From NCBI GenBank assembly GCA_024398965.1, contig JAKSIF010000019.1, positions 1 to 53,166 of the forward strand: DNA of 53,166 nt, given 5' to 3'. Shown here in pieces: positions 1 through 7,548 of the stretch. A program made the position numbers and the translations under genes. How positions within the stretch are numbered: the stretch's first letter is position 1; every line of letters begins with the position of its first letter. This DNA comes from Fibrobacter sp. GTDB taxonomy: Bacteria > Fibrobacterota > Fibrobacteria > Fibrobacterales > Fibrobacteraceae. The notes under the pieces were generated by a model. That model searched no databases and was not told the DNA's origin. It worked only from the letters and a program-made list of their open reading frames with translations.

Positions 1-55
1 CAGTCGGGGTGAGCAGACTCGAACTGCCGACCACACGCCCCCCAGACGTGCAGCC
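1..55 (-). repeat. Left attachment repeat (3' fragment of tRNA-Pro)
   Basis: These 55 bp are identical to 53112-53166. Read on the minus strand they form the 3' part of a tRNA: a 5-bp anticodon stem with loop CTGGGGG (anticodon GGG, proline), a T-arm with loop TTCGAGT, and acceptor strand CACCCCG followed by A. The 5' part of the tRNA is absent because phage DNA follows at 56. This copy is therefore the displaced 3' fragment, and the complete tRNA should lie across the right-hand copy. Confidence 0.93.
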
Positions 56-78
56 GGGAGGATTCAACTCGCTTATTC

Positions 79-414
79 TTAGGCAGATTCGGCAACGACC
101 TCCTGGGCCTTTGCACGATTCCTGCACGTTTTCACTTTTTCAGCTGTCCAACGGGGGGAATAGAAGGGCCCGGAGCCAGTGAGCAGCCATGCAGGATTCA
201 CATGGTAGTCCACAGCCAGGACAGACAGCCAACCGACCTCGAACATTCCGGAGGAGGGATTCTTCTCAATGAACCAGAGGTTCCTGCGGTTTATGCCGTG
301 AGCCTCGGTAAAGGATGAGACCGAACGGATGACCTTATCGGCCTTTAGGGTTTGCAAGGCCAGGAAGAACCTGGCAACAACGGCCGGGGTGTTCTTATCA
401 GCAATCATGCGCAA
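79..414 (-). CDS. Putative phage transcriptional regulator
   Basis: A 111-aa protein with the look of a small phage regulator. Residues about 30-60 (TEAHGINRRNLWFIEKNPSS) resemble a helix-turn-helix, and the segment DYHVNPAWLLTGSGPFY is the 'WLLTG' hallmark seen after the HTH domain of CI-like phage repressors, including the repressor at 1491-1937. It is the last gene of the leftward lysogeny block and its start overlaps the end of the T5orf172 gene by 10 bp, suggesting translational coupling. Its 3' end also carries the left pair of TGCACG repeats. Role inferred: a second regulator of lysogeny. The target is unknown. Confidence 0.65.
   Translation of the reverse strand: MRMIADKNTPAVVARFFLALQTLKADKVIRSVSSFTEAHGINRRNLWFIEKNPSSGMFEVGWLSVLAVDYHVNPAWLLTGSGPFYSPRWTAEKVKTCRNRAKAQEVVAESA
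105..130. repeat. Left TGCACG repeat pair, candidate integrase arm site
   Basis: TGCACG occurs at 112-117 and 123-128, exactly 11 bp apart, 57 bp inside the left attachment repeat. The same pair with the same 11-bp period and orientation lies at 52966-52982 near the right end. In the excised circle these would flank the attachment core, as arm-type integrase sites do. The function is an inference. Confidence 0.5.
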
Positions 415-1043
415 CCCTCCATCCTTTCACGAAGATCGGTAAGAGCCTCGCCATTGAACGTGAAAAACTTTGCACCCTGGTATGCATTGGAAGGGACGCG
501 AAGATCCTCCGGCATGAACGTGCCTGCGAATGGCGACAGCTTCCAGAGCCTGCCCTCATATTCCACCTGGTCATCGGTGGCCACCTTTACCTCAAGTCCG
601 GTAGGGGAGAACACAACCAGATCCCCAGGCTTCAATCCAATCATCGAGAACTTGAACGGGGAGCGACGGGAACCGGAATCAGCGGTCTCCTCTTTCTGTA
701 CGGAATCCTGGCCAGGAACGGACAGAACAGCATCGTCCAGAGTCAAGGCGATATCCTGCAGGATGCCCAAGGCAACGGCAGGTGAGACATTAAAGAACTC
801 CCTGCTTTGACGGATTCGCAGATCGGTCAATCGGTCGATGGTCTTATGGAGCAGCTGCTCGACTTCCGAATACTTGCAGGTCTGCAAGGTCGCATACACA
901 TCGAAAGGAAGAGGCACAGCGGTATTGTCCAATTCACGGGAACGGACATCAACCGGACGCGAGGACTTGCCGATCTTTATCCAGTCCTCCCGGAATGACG
1001 GGTTTGTGAGAATGTACACGAACCCCGGTTTTTTTTCTTTCAT
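405..1043 (-). CDS. T5orf172 / GIY-YIG-superfamily protein
   Basis: A 212-aa protein. The N-terminal ~100 residues match the T5orf172 pattern of the GIY-YIG nuclease superfamily: GFVYILTNP, then KIGKSSRPVDVRSRELDNT, and later the LHKTIDRLTDLRIRQSREFF segment. The C-terminal ~80 residues (GLKPGDLVVFSPTGLEVKV...VEYEGRLWKLSPF) resemble the small DNA-associated domain often appended to GIY-YIG nucleases. It sits between a coiled-coil protein and a regulator in the lysogeny block, so it is probably expressed in the prophage state. A role in defence against other DNA, or in regulation, is possible but not shown. Confidence 0.75.
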   Translation of the reverse strand: MKEKKPGFVYILTNPSFREDWIKIGKSSRPVDVRSRELDNTAVPLPFDVYATLQTCKYSEVEQLLHKTIDRLTDLRIRQSREFFNVSPAVALGILQDIALTLDDAVLSVPGQDSVQKEETADSGSRRSPFKFSMIGLKPGDLVVFSPTGLEVKVATDDQVEYEGRLWKLSPFAGTFMPEDLRVPSNAYQGAKFFTFNGEALTDLRERMEGCA

Positions 1044-1468
1044 ACTTGACTATTCGAATTTGAGATAACGGGCTTCGAGGCCAGATGCTCGACAAGAGCC
1101 GTGAGAGTCTTTGCCATTTCCAGAGCCTTGTCCCGGGCATCGCACACGCGACGGATATGGTGCTTGTACTCGCCCAGGTACTCCAGATTTGCCTTCCTTG
1201 CGGATTCATCCAGAGAAACAAGATGCTCCACCATTGAGTTAATCTTCCCGACGCGGGCCTCCGAACGCATGATCATCTCGGAGCCTTCCTTTGTAATCCT
1301 TTCCAGGAAATCCTCCATCCGGTCAAGGACTCGCTGATAATGGGCCTCCTGGTTTTTGACGATTTCAAAAAACATGGATGTGGTATCCTTTTGGATTTTC
1401 GCATTTGCCTCCACACACAGAAGGATAGCCTCCAGGGTTTCCTTCACATTTTCCTCGAAATTACCCAT
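1040..1468 (-). CDS. Hypothetical coiled-coil protein
   Basis: A 142-aa protein, almost entirely predicted helix with heptad-like spacing (for example residues 45-130). There is no signal peptide, cysteine cluster or catalytic motif. Its stop overlaps the start of the T5orf172 gene by 4 bp, and it follows the repressor gene by about 22 bp, so it belongs to the leftward lysogeny operon. I do not recognise the family. An oligomeric partner of one of the neighbouring proteins is plausible. Confidence 0.6.
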   Translation of the reverse strand: MGNFEENVKETLEAILLCVEANAKIQKDTTSMFFEIVKNQEAHYQRVLDRMEDFLERITKEGSEMIMRSEARVGKINSMVEHLVSLDESARKANLEYLGEYKHHIRRVCDARDKALEMAKTLTALVEHLASKPVISNSNSQV

Positions 1469-1490
1469 AGCACTATTATTTAATAAGGTG

Positions 1491-1937
1491 TCACAATTTA
1501 TCCATCAGCTTATCAATTCTTTCATTTAAAGATTTCTTATCAGCCTCCAGGGACTCAACCAGAGAACGAAGGTGCTCGTTTTCGTTTTCCAGAACAGCGA
1601 TGCGAGCCAGGAGAGAAGGATCCTGGCCTTCGGTAATCGAACCGGATCCCACGTTATAATTTTTAGCATTGATTGTGCTGCCCTTAACATTTGAATTCAC
1701 GATTTGCGCTTGAGGGACAAGCATATCACCCTCTCCGGTCAATAACCAGACGCGACTCAAATCTTGATACTTTATCAATATTTTTTCTATAGTTTTCTTA
1801 CCCAAATCACACTTACCTTTTCGAGCCTGGCCGAGAGCACCAACGGAAAGCCCGCACTCTTTTGTTACCTTATTGTCGTTTAATCCCTTGAATTTCACGA
1901 AAATATCAAATCTGTCAATTATTCGAGTTGAGTCCAT
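1491..1937 (-). CDS. CI-like prophage repressor
   Basis: A 148-aa protein from the ATG at 1935-1937. A longer reading to 2021 would run through the operator region and is less likely. Residues ~5-55 form a helix-turn-helix (VTKECGLSVGALGQARKGK), followed by the WLLTGEGDML signature seen in CI/Xre-type repressors. The C-terminal ~50 residues form a leucine-zipper-like coiled coil, likely for dimerisation. There is no S24 peptidase domain, so induction would not be by RecA-stimulated self-cleavage. The gene is divergent from the early genes, and two 23-bp repeats in the intergenic region are its probable operators. It would keep the lytic genes silent and control itself. Confidence 0.82.
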   Translation of the reverse strand: MDSTRIIDRFDIFVKFKGLNDNKVTKECGLSVGALGQARKGKCDLGKKTIEKILIKYQDLSRVWLLTGEGDMLVPQAQIVNSNVKGSTINAKNYNVGSGSITEGQDPSLLARIAVLENENEHLRSLVESLEADKKSLNERIDKLMDKL

Positions 1938-1945
1938 ATTAAATT

Positions 1946-2001
1946 TTATTGAAAAAATATCTATATTTACTTGCGTGTTATTGATAAAATATCTATATTT
2001 G
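1946..2001 (+). promoter_or_regulatory. Early promoter with twin repressor-operator repeats
   Basis: The 23-bp sequence TTATTGA(A/T)AAAATATC followed by TATATTT occurs at 1946-1968 and 1978-2000, 32 bp apart (about three helical turns). A Bacteroidota-type promoter for the rightward early genes reads TTG (1971-1973), 20 bp, TATATTTG (1994-2001). The second repeat covers its spacer and -7 box. The first lies directly upstream of TTG and only 9 bp from the repressor start codon. Binding by the 1491-1937 repressor would block the early promoter and could control its own gene. Confidence 0.7.
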
Positions 2002-2071
2002 CATACGAAAAGGATAATCAAAAGGTTATCGAAAACAAAATTAAAAAGAAAAGACGGAAAATCAAAATTTT

Positions 2072-2293
2072 ATGACGGAAAAAATTGACTTAAGAACACC
2101 CGCTGAAAAGGAGCGAGACGAGCGCAACGCAAGGATGGCTGAGCAGTACAAGGAGCTGCGAAAGCAAAATCCGGACGCATCGGTACAGAGAATCTGTAAG
2201 GCAGTCGCAGAGCAAAACGGACTCAGCCTGCCGAGTGTAAAGAACATAATGAAGACGATGGGAGTAATCCAGACTTCATTCACAAGCATTTAA
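2072..2293 (+). CDS. Small HTH-like early protein
   Basis: A 73-aa charged protein, first gene of the rightward early operon, starting about 65 bp after the predicted transcription start. Residues ~28-60 (PDASVQRICKAVAEQNGLSLPSVKNIMKTMGV) fit a helix-turn-helix. In this position it could be a Cro-like regulator or an early activator. The family is not recognised with certainty. Confidence 0.6.
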   Translation: MTEKIDLRTPAEKERDERNARMAEQYKELRKQNPDASVQRICKAVAEQNGLSLPSVKNIMKTMGVIQTSFTSI

Positions 2294-2296
2294 GCC

Positions 2297-2464
2297 ATGA
2301 AAAAAGCAACAGCATTCTGCATCGCATTCATCCTGCTTTTTGTTGCGGGAGGCCTGGTGGACAATTACCCGGTTGCAGCGATTGCCTGCGTAATCGCACA
2401 CATGGTCATCGTCCAGAAAGCAGGGATCGTGAACTACCTGGAAGAGATAAACAAGGACTATTAA
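2297..2464 (+). CDS. Small membrane protein
   Basis: A 55-aa ORF starting three bases after the previous stop codon. Residues ~5-18 (AFCIAFILLFVAGG) and ~26-42 (VAAIACVIAHMVIVQKA) are hydrophobic and would form one or two membrane helices, with a short acidic tail (LEEINKDY). The tight spacing in the early operon supports its being real. Function unknown. Confidence 0.5.
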   Translation: MKKATAFCIAFILLFVAGGLVDNYPVAAIACVIAHMVIVQKAGIVNYLEEINKDY

Positions 2465-2476
2465 CCGAGAAAAGAA

Positions 2477-2674
2477 ATGACGAACGTGCGCCCGAACATA
2501 CCGAAGGATGGCCACTACAACGTGACGCAGACCTGCCGACACCTTGGGATAAACAAGGACACCCTGCGGAAATACACGAGCCTGGGTTGGATCAAGCACC
2601 ACATCCAGATGGGCACCTGCCGGAAATACTACCTGGGTGCCGACATTTTGCAATTTTTTGACGCAGCATATTAA
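2477..2674 (+). CDS. MerR/excisionase-type HTH protein
   Basis: A 65-aa protein made of a single winged-helix/MerR-like fold: YNVTQTCRHLGINKDTLRKYTSLGWIKHH followed by the wing CRKYYLGADILQFF. This matches small HTH_17/excisionase DNA-binding proteins. It may act as the excisionase for the integrase at the far end (the two are adjacent in the excised circle apart from the lysogeny block) or as an early regulator. It sits 13 bp before the SMC-like ATPase gene. Confidence 0.65.
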   Translation: MTNVRPNIPKDGHYNVTQTCRHLGINKDTLRKYTSLGWIKHHIQMGTCRKYYLGADILQFFDAAY

Positions 2675-2686
2675 TACCTAAAAGAG

Positions 2687-4657
2687 ATGAAGACAATACG
2701 ATTAATGAGCCTGGAAATGCAGAACTTCAAAGGATGCCAGAGCCAGGTTACAGAACTGAGCGAGGCCGGAGCGGTCATCAGCGGACGCAATGGAAGCGGA
2801 AAGACCCGGCACTTTGACGCATTCTTCTGGTGCCTTTTCGGAAAGGACAGCCAGGACAGAAAGGACTACGAGCTGAAGACCAGGGACAGCCAGGGAACAC
2901 AGCTCCAGAAGGTGGAGACCTCGGTAACAGCCACCATGAGAATCAACGATGAGGTCATCAAGTTCAAGAGGGCATTTGTCGAGGACTGGGTAAAGCCACG
3001 CGGACAGAAGGAGCAGGTGCTGAAGAAACACCACACCGAATGCTTTATCAACGACGTGCCGATGAGCGTGGGAGAATACACAAAGCGCGTGACAGAGATC
3101 ATGGACGACAGCCTCATGAAGATGCTGACCAACCCTTTGTACTTCGCAACCATGGACTGGAAGAAGCAGCGAGAGATGCTGTTCAACATTGCCGGATCGG
3201 TCACAGACAAGCAGATAGCCGAAGGAAACGCAGACTACAGCAAACTTCTGGACGAGCTGAGCGGTAAGAGCATGGAGGACTACCGGAAAGAGATAGCCAT
3301 GAGAAAGAAAAAGGCAAAGGACGAGCTGAGCCAGGTACAGCCTCGAATCGACCAAACCTACAGCCTTATGCCGAAAGACCAGGACTGGTCACTGATTGCA
3401 AACCAGATAAACGACTGCGACGAGAGACTGGAGCACCTGGAGAATGAGATCAACGACAGCGACGTCCAGATGGCAGAGCTCCTGGCAGATAACGCGAAGA
3501 AGAGAGCCAAGATCGAGGAGCTGAAAGCCGACAAGCAGAGACTGGTCGCAGAGGCAAACCAGAAGCTGCGCCAAGATTCCATGGCAAGCGAGGAGGCAGA
3601 AAGAAAGATGCGGAAAACCATCAAGGACTACGAATGGAAAATCGTGGACATTGAACTTGCCATCGGAGACTCGAAGAAGAACATCGAGCGAAATGAATCC
3701 AACAAAGCCAGACTGGTGGAGGACATCAAGCAGCTGCGCCAGGACTGGTACAACAAATACAAGGAAACCATTCCGGAGGATTCAAGCATCTGCCCACATT
3801 GCGGCCAGAAGCTGCCGTGGGACAGAGTTAGTGAAATCCGCGACCGATTCGAGAAGGACAAGACAGAGGCCCTCGAGAGCATGACAGCAAGGGGCAAGCA
3901 GCTGAACAAGGAACTGGAGGAAGAGGAGAGCAGACTCGTGTTCCAGAAATCCATCATGGAGGATCTAACAGCTAAAAAAGAGGAATACGCAGACTTCCTG
4001 GAAAAGGCCAAAAAGGAATACGAGGCAAACCACCAGGAAACAAAGGTGCTGAAGGAAAGCGACCTCAAGGAATGCGGAATCATAGACCTGCAGATTCAGC
4101 AGATACAGAACTCAATCCAGGAACCGAAGAAGAACACCACAGCAGACGTGGCCAAGGAGGAGAAGAGAATGACACGGGAGCACCGAGATGCACTGGTCAA
4201 GATTTTAAACGACCGCGAGACCCGCGATGAGATGAAGAAGGAGATCGACAAGCTCGAGGAGCGCGGACGATTCCTGGCCGGAGAGATTGCAGGAATCGAG
4301 CAGAAGGAGGACATAATATCATCATTCACAAAAGCAAAGATACGCGAGTGCGAGAGCAGAGTGAACCACCTCTTCACTTTGGTAAAATGGAAGCTGTTCG
4401 ACTACACCCTGGAGGGCGGGGAATTTGAGGTCTGCACACCGATGGTCAACGGGGTGCCATTCCCATCAGCAAACACAGCCGGACGCATCCAGGCAGGACT
4501 GGACATCATCAAGGTCTTGCAGAATTTCTTCAACACCCAGGCGGTCATCTTCATAGACAACCGCGAGAGCATCCAGGACATACCGGACATGAACGGAACG
4601 CAGATCATCAACCTCCAGGTTGCAGACTGCGAGCTGACAATTAATAACAACTTTTAA
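2687..4657 (+). CDS. SMC/Rad50-like ATPase with zinc hook
   Basis: A 656-aa protein of SbcC/Rad50-like layout. The Walker A motif GRNGSGKT is at residues 33-40, followed by a long coiled coil. A zinc-hook CPHC motif lies at C369/C372, then the returning coil, and a C-terminal ATPase half with a Walker-B-like strand (AVIFIDNRES) near residue 620. Rad50-type proteins tether or process DNA ends together with a nuclease. Here the next genes are a RecT-like annealase and an MBL-fold hydrolase, so these three probably form the phage recombination/end-processing set. It is shorter than cellular SbcC (~1000 aa). Confidence 0.8.
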   Translation: MKTIRLMSLEMQNFKGCQSQVTELSEAGAVISGRNGSGKTRHFDAFFWCLFGKDSQDRKDYELKTRDSQGTQLQKVETSVTATMRINDEVIKFKRAFVEDWVKPRGQKEQVLKKHHTECFINDVPMSVGEYTKRVTEIMDDSLMKMLTNPLYFATMDWKKQREMLFNIAGSVTDKQIAEGNADYSKLLDELSGKSMEDYRKEIAMRKKKAKDELSQVQPRIDQTYSLMPKDQDWSLIANQINDCDERLEHLENEINDSDVQMAELLADNAKKRAKIEELKADKQRLVAEANQKLRQDSMASEEAERKMRKTIKDYEWKIVDIELAIGDSKKNIERNESNKARLVEDIKQLRQDWYNKYKETIPEDSSICPHCGQKLPWDRVSEIRDRFEKDKTEALESMTARGKQLNKELEEEESRLVFQKSIMEDLTAKKEEYADFLEKAKKEYEANHQETKVLKESDLKECGIIDLQIQQIQNSIQEPKKNTTADVAKEEKRMTREHRDALVKILNDRETRDEMKKEIDKLEERGRFLAGEIAGIEQKEDIISSFTKAKIRECESRVNHLFTLVKWKLFDYTLEGGEFEVCTPMVNGVPFPSANTAGRIQAGLDIIKVLQNFFNTQAVIFIDNRESIQDIPDMNGTQIINLQVADCELTINNNF

Positions 4658-4668
4658 AATCAATCAAG

Positions 4669-5559
4669 ATGGAGAACAATCAAATCAAGGTGCAGCAGAA
4701 GAGCACACCAACATTCAATCTCCTGGACAAGGAGAGCTTCGAGATTTGCCAGAGACTATGCAATATGTACGCGAACAGCGAACTGGTGCCGGACATTTAC
4801 AAAATCAGCGAGAAGAACACGAAGGAAAAGGCAACCGCAAACTGCCTCATTGCCATGGAAATGGCACAGCGAATCGGAGCGGGAGTGCTTCCAATCATGC
4901 AGAACATGGTGGTCATTTACGGCAAGCCTTCATTCTCTTCTACATTCCTAATCGCAACCATCAACACCTGCGGACGATTCAAGCCGCTGAAGTTTAAAAT
5001 CCGCGAACTGGGAATGCTCGGCAAGTTTGACTACACAGAGTACGAGAAAACCTGGGAGACGGGGGCAAATGGAAAGCGTTACCAGAAGACCACAGAGGTA
5101 AAGAAGGAATTCGACGGAACCAAAATCATGAACCTGGAGTGCATCGCATACACCACCGAGAAGGGAAGCGACGAAATCCTGGAGAGCTCACCGATCAGCC
5201 TGCGCATGGCAATCGATGAGGGATGGTACACCAAGAGCGGCAGCAAATGGAAAACCATGCCGAAGCAGATGCTGATGTACAGAGCCGCATCATTCTGGCA
5301 GAGACTCTACGCACCGGAGATCATAATGGGCATGAAGACAACCGAGGAACTGGAAGACATCCAGGATGCGGTAATCGTCGAGGAGCCTGCCGATGAAATG
5401 AGACGCGAGCGTGCTGCGGTTGCCGGATCGGTCAAGATTAACGTGGACACAGAGACCGGGGAAATAAAGGAAGAGCCTGCAGCAACATGGAGTCCGAAAG
5501 AAGGAACAAGCGAGCCGGAGGGAAAAACACAGAACGAGCAACCAAATCCAGGATTCTAA
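4669..5559 (+). CDS. recT: RecT-family single-strand annealing protein
   Basis: A 296-aa protein resembling phage RecT-type annealases: an N-terminal helical region with IAMEMAQRIGAGVLPIMQNMVVIYGKPSFSS, a central beta-rich region, and the MPKQMLMYRAASFWQRLYAPEIIMGM segment near residue 205, which is common in RecT relatives. The tail (residues ~250-296) is Pro/Glu-rich and disordered, as usual. RecT proteins anneal complementary single strands during phage recombination. The gene lies between an SMC-like ATPase and an MBL-fold hydrolase. The call is by pattern and context; an ERF/Rad52-type annealase is the alternative. Confidence 0.65.
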   Translation: MENNQIKVQQKSTPTFNLLDKESFEICQRLCNMYANSELVPDIYKISEKNTKEKATANCLIAMEMAQRIGAGVLPIMQNMVVIYGKPSFSSTFLIATINTCGRFKPLKFKIRELGMLGKFDYTEYEKTWETGANGKRYQKTTEVKKEFDGTKIMNLECIAYTTEKGSDEILESSPISLRMAIDEGWYTKSGSKWKTMPKQMLMYRAASFWQRLYAPEIIMGMKTTEELEDIQDAVIVEEPADEMRRERAAVAGSVKINVDTETGEIKEEPAATWSPKEGTSEPEGKTQNEQPNPGF

Positions 5560-6300
5560 ATGAGACTGAAAATCTTCGGTAGCTCAAGCGCGGGAAACTG
5601 CTACCTCCTGGACAACGGAAAGGAGGCACTGATGATCGAGGCGGGAGTGAACATCAAGAATACAATAGTCAAAGAGATGGGGATGAGCATCGCGCGGATT
5701 GCGGGGTGCCTCATTTCCCACGAGCATGGCGACCACACGCGAGACCTCCGCGATGTAACACGCAAATACCGGATACCGACATACGCGAGCCAGGGGACAG
5801 CAAAGGCGACCGGGAACCAGAGGATCATAACGATAGAGCCTAACCAGATGACTCGTATCGGAGGATTTAAGGTAATCGCATGGGACGCAATGCATGACGC
5901 GGCACAACCTTTCGGATTCTTGATATGGCACGAGGACATGGGGTGGCTTCTATTCGCAACTGACACCTACTGCATCCCGGTTTCAATCAACGGCATAAAC
6001 CACATCGTAATCGAGTGCAACTATTCGGAGGACTTGATCGAGGCAAACTACAAGAGGGGCATCATTACCAAGGGCCAGTACACCAGAACACTGAAGAGCC
6101 ACATGAGCCTCCAGGGTTGCAAGGAATACCTCCAGAGCCAGGACTTGTCAAAGGCATGGGACATCACACTGATACACCTCTCCGACGGGAACAGCGATGA
6201 GGAGCGATTCGCAAGAGAAATCCAGGAGATTGCAGGAGCCGGAATCGTAGTGAGAGTGGCACCGAAGAAAGAAATAAGTACAATTGATTTATACAGATAA
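5560..6300 (+). CDS. MBL-fold hydrolase, candidate nuclease
   Basis: A 246-aa metallo-beta-lactamase-fold protein. The metal-binding HxHxDH motif is H54-E-H56-G-D58-H59, the N-terminus (KIFGSSSAGNCYLL) is the standard first strand of this fold, and further ligand candidates include D131 (FATDTYCI) and H206 (LIHLSDGNS). It begins directly after the RecT-like stop codon. In many temperate phages an MBL-fold protein of this type accompanies RecT and is thought to be the nuclease that resects ends, replacing RecE or lambda exonuclease. The nuclease role is inferred from context. Confidence 0.75.
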   Translation: MRLKIFGSSSAGNCYLLDNGKEALMIEAGVNIKNTIVKEMGMSIARIAGCLISHEHGDHTRDLRDVTRKYRIPTYASQGTAKATGNQRIITIEPNQMTRIGGFKVIAWDAMHDAAQPFGFLIWHEDMGWLLFATDTYCIPVSINGINHIVIECNYSEDLIEANYKRGIITKGQYTRTLKSHMSLQGCKEYLQSQDLSKAWDITLIHLSDGNSDEERFAREIQEIAGAGIVVRVAPKKEISTIDLYR

Positions 6301-6304
6301 AACT

Positions 6305-6736
6305 ATGATTGAACAGAACATCGGAAAAGACATCGAGAACCTGGCTGAGAGGAAGCAGTTCATCGAGGACAACGCCATGGCATCGGAGAAGATCTCCTAC
6401 ACCAGACAGCTGAGCAAGGACGAACTGGAAGAGCTGAGCAGGAACCTGGTGGAGAACAACATCGACATCCGAAACCTTAAGGAGGAGAAGAAAATCATCC
6501 TGCGCCAGTACACGGACAAGCAGAAAGACCTGGAAGACACCCAGGCGGTCATCATCGACAAGCTAAAGAACAAAAGCGAGTTTGTGAGCCAGGAGGAGTG
6601 CTACAAATTCCCGGACTACGAAACCAGACGCATGGCATTTTACAACAAACTGGGCGACCTGGTATACGAGAGAGCGATGAAGCCGGAGGAGACACAGATG
6701 ACAATGTTCCTCATGAAGACCGGAACAGAAGACTAA
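6305..6736 (+). CDS. Hypothetical early coiled-coil protein
   Basis: A 143-aa protein read from the ATG at 6305, 4 bp after the MBL gene. An upstream in-frame start at 6284 would overlap that gene. It is highly charged and helical (long coiled coil over residues ~20-95, rich in E, K, D) with no catalytic motif. It lies in the recombination/replication operon between the MBL protein and the 6756 protein. Family not recognised. Confidence 0.6.
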   Translation: MIEQNIGKDIENLAERKQFIEDNAMASEKISYTRQLSKDELEELSRNLVENNIDIRNLKEEKKIILRQYTDKQKDLEDTQAVIIDKLKNKSEFVSQEECYKFPDYETRRMAFYNKLGDLVYERAMKPEETQMTMFLMKTGTED

Positions 6737-6755
6737 CACCTAAAAAAGAATAAAA

Positions 6756-7487
6756 ATGGAAAAGCAAATCAAGGAACAGATCCAGGAGACAATCGCAGAG
6801 GCAGTGACAAACGGAACCATCAATGAAATCGTAATCCGGGAGGGGAAGGCCCTGGAATTGAGAGAACCGGAGGCTGTCCGCATTGTAGGAACCATCGACA
6901 GCCCGGCACGATGGGCAGAAGCCAAGAGCGGAATCGACATCAACAGATCGCACGTATCCGTAAACAGAGATTGGATGACCATCGAACTGAAAATCGATGA
7001 GACAAGCCCATACGGAACAGATATCGAAGGAAGACTGGAATGGAGTATGGAATTCAAGAAAATCGGAATCAACACAAACAACTACATGACAGCACAGCAG
7101 CTCGCTGAACTCATCAAGATGAACCGCGCATACTTTGAGAACCGAACCCAGGCCATGAAGCTGACAAGCGACCTCATGAGCTTCAAAGCGAAGGTAAACA
7201 AGTACGTGGAATCAAGCGACAACAACCGGGGAAACAAGAGCCTTATCCTCAACCAGGCCGTGGAGCACAACCTGCCGGAGGCTTTCACACTGAGCATCCC
7301 TTTGTTTAAGGGACAGCCGAAGACAAACATCGAATGCGAGGTCTACGTAAGAGCGGAGGACTTATGCTGCACCCTGGTATCAGCCCAGGCTAACGAGGTG
7401 ATAGAGGACACCAAGAACGAAATCATGGACGTGGTGATCGACAGAATTACAACAGCACTGCCAGGAATTGCGGTACTTGAAATCTAA
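6756..7487 (+). CDS. DUF2303-like early phage protein (tentative)
   Basis: A 243-aa protein. The order of features (helical N-terminus, a central EW-MEFKKI strand followed by a helix, then PEAFTLSIPLFKGQPKTNIECEVYVRAED) recalls the DUF2303/YfdQ family found in phage early regions near recombination genes. The match is by overall pattern only. No catalytic residues are evident. It lies between the recombination genes and the replication initiator, and its stop is followed by an inverted repeat (7500-7530). Confidence 0.45.
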   Translation: MEKQIKEQIQETIAEAVTNGTINEIVIREGKALELREPEAVRIVGTIDSPARWAEAKSGIDINRSHVSVNRDWMTIELKIDETSPYGTDIEGRLEWSMEFKKIGINTNNYMTAQQLAELIKMNRAYFENRTQAMKLTSDLMSFKAKVNKYVESSDNNRGNKSLILNQAVEHNLPEAFTLSIPLFKGQPKTNIECEVYVRAEDLCCTLVSAQANEVIEDTKNEIMDVVIDRITTALPGIAVLEI

Positions 7488-7499
7488 AAAAAAACAGAA

Positions 7500-7530
7500 G
7501 GAGCCGAGTACGGGAAACCGGAAAGGCTCC
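7500..7530 (+). promoter_or_regulatory. Intergenic inverted repeat before initiator gene
   Basis: GGAGCC (7500-7505) and GGCTCC (7525-7530) form a 6-bp stem enclosing a smaller GGG/CC element, 19 bp before the initiator start codon. There is no T-tract, so it is not a classical terminator. It may affect translation or mRNA processing. Confidence 0.35.
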
Positions 7531-7548
7531 ATAAAATAGAGAGAACAG

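Noticed and set aside
47..52. CGTGCA within the attachment repeat as a further arm site
   Set aside because: It is part of the tRNA-Pro anticodon stem sequence and is explained by that.
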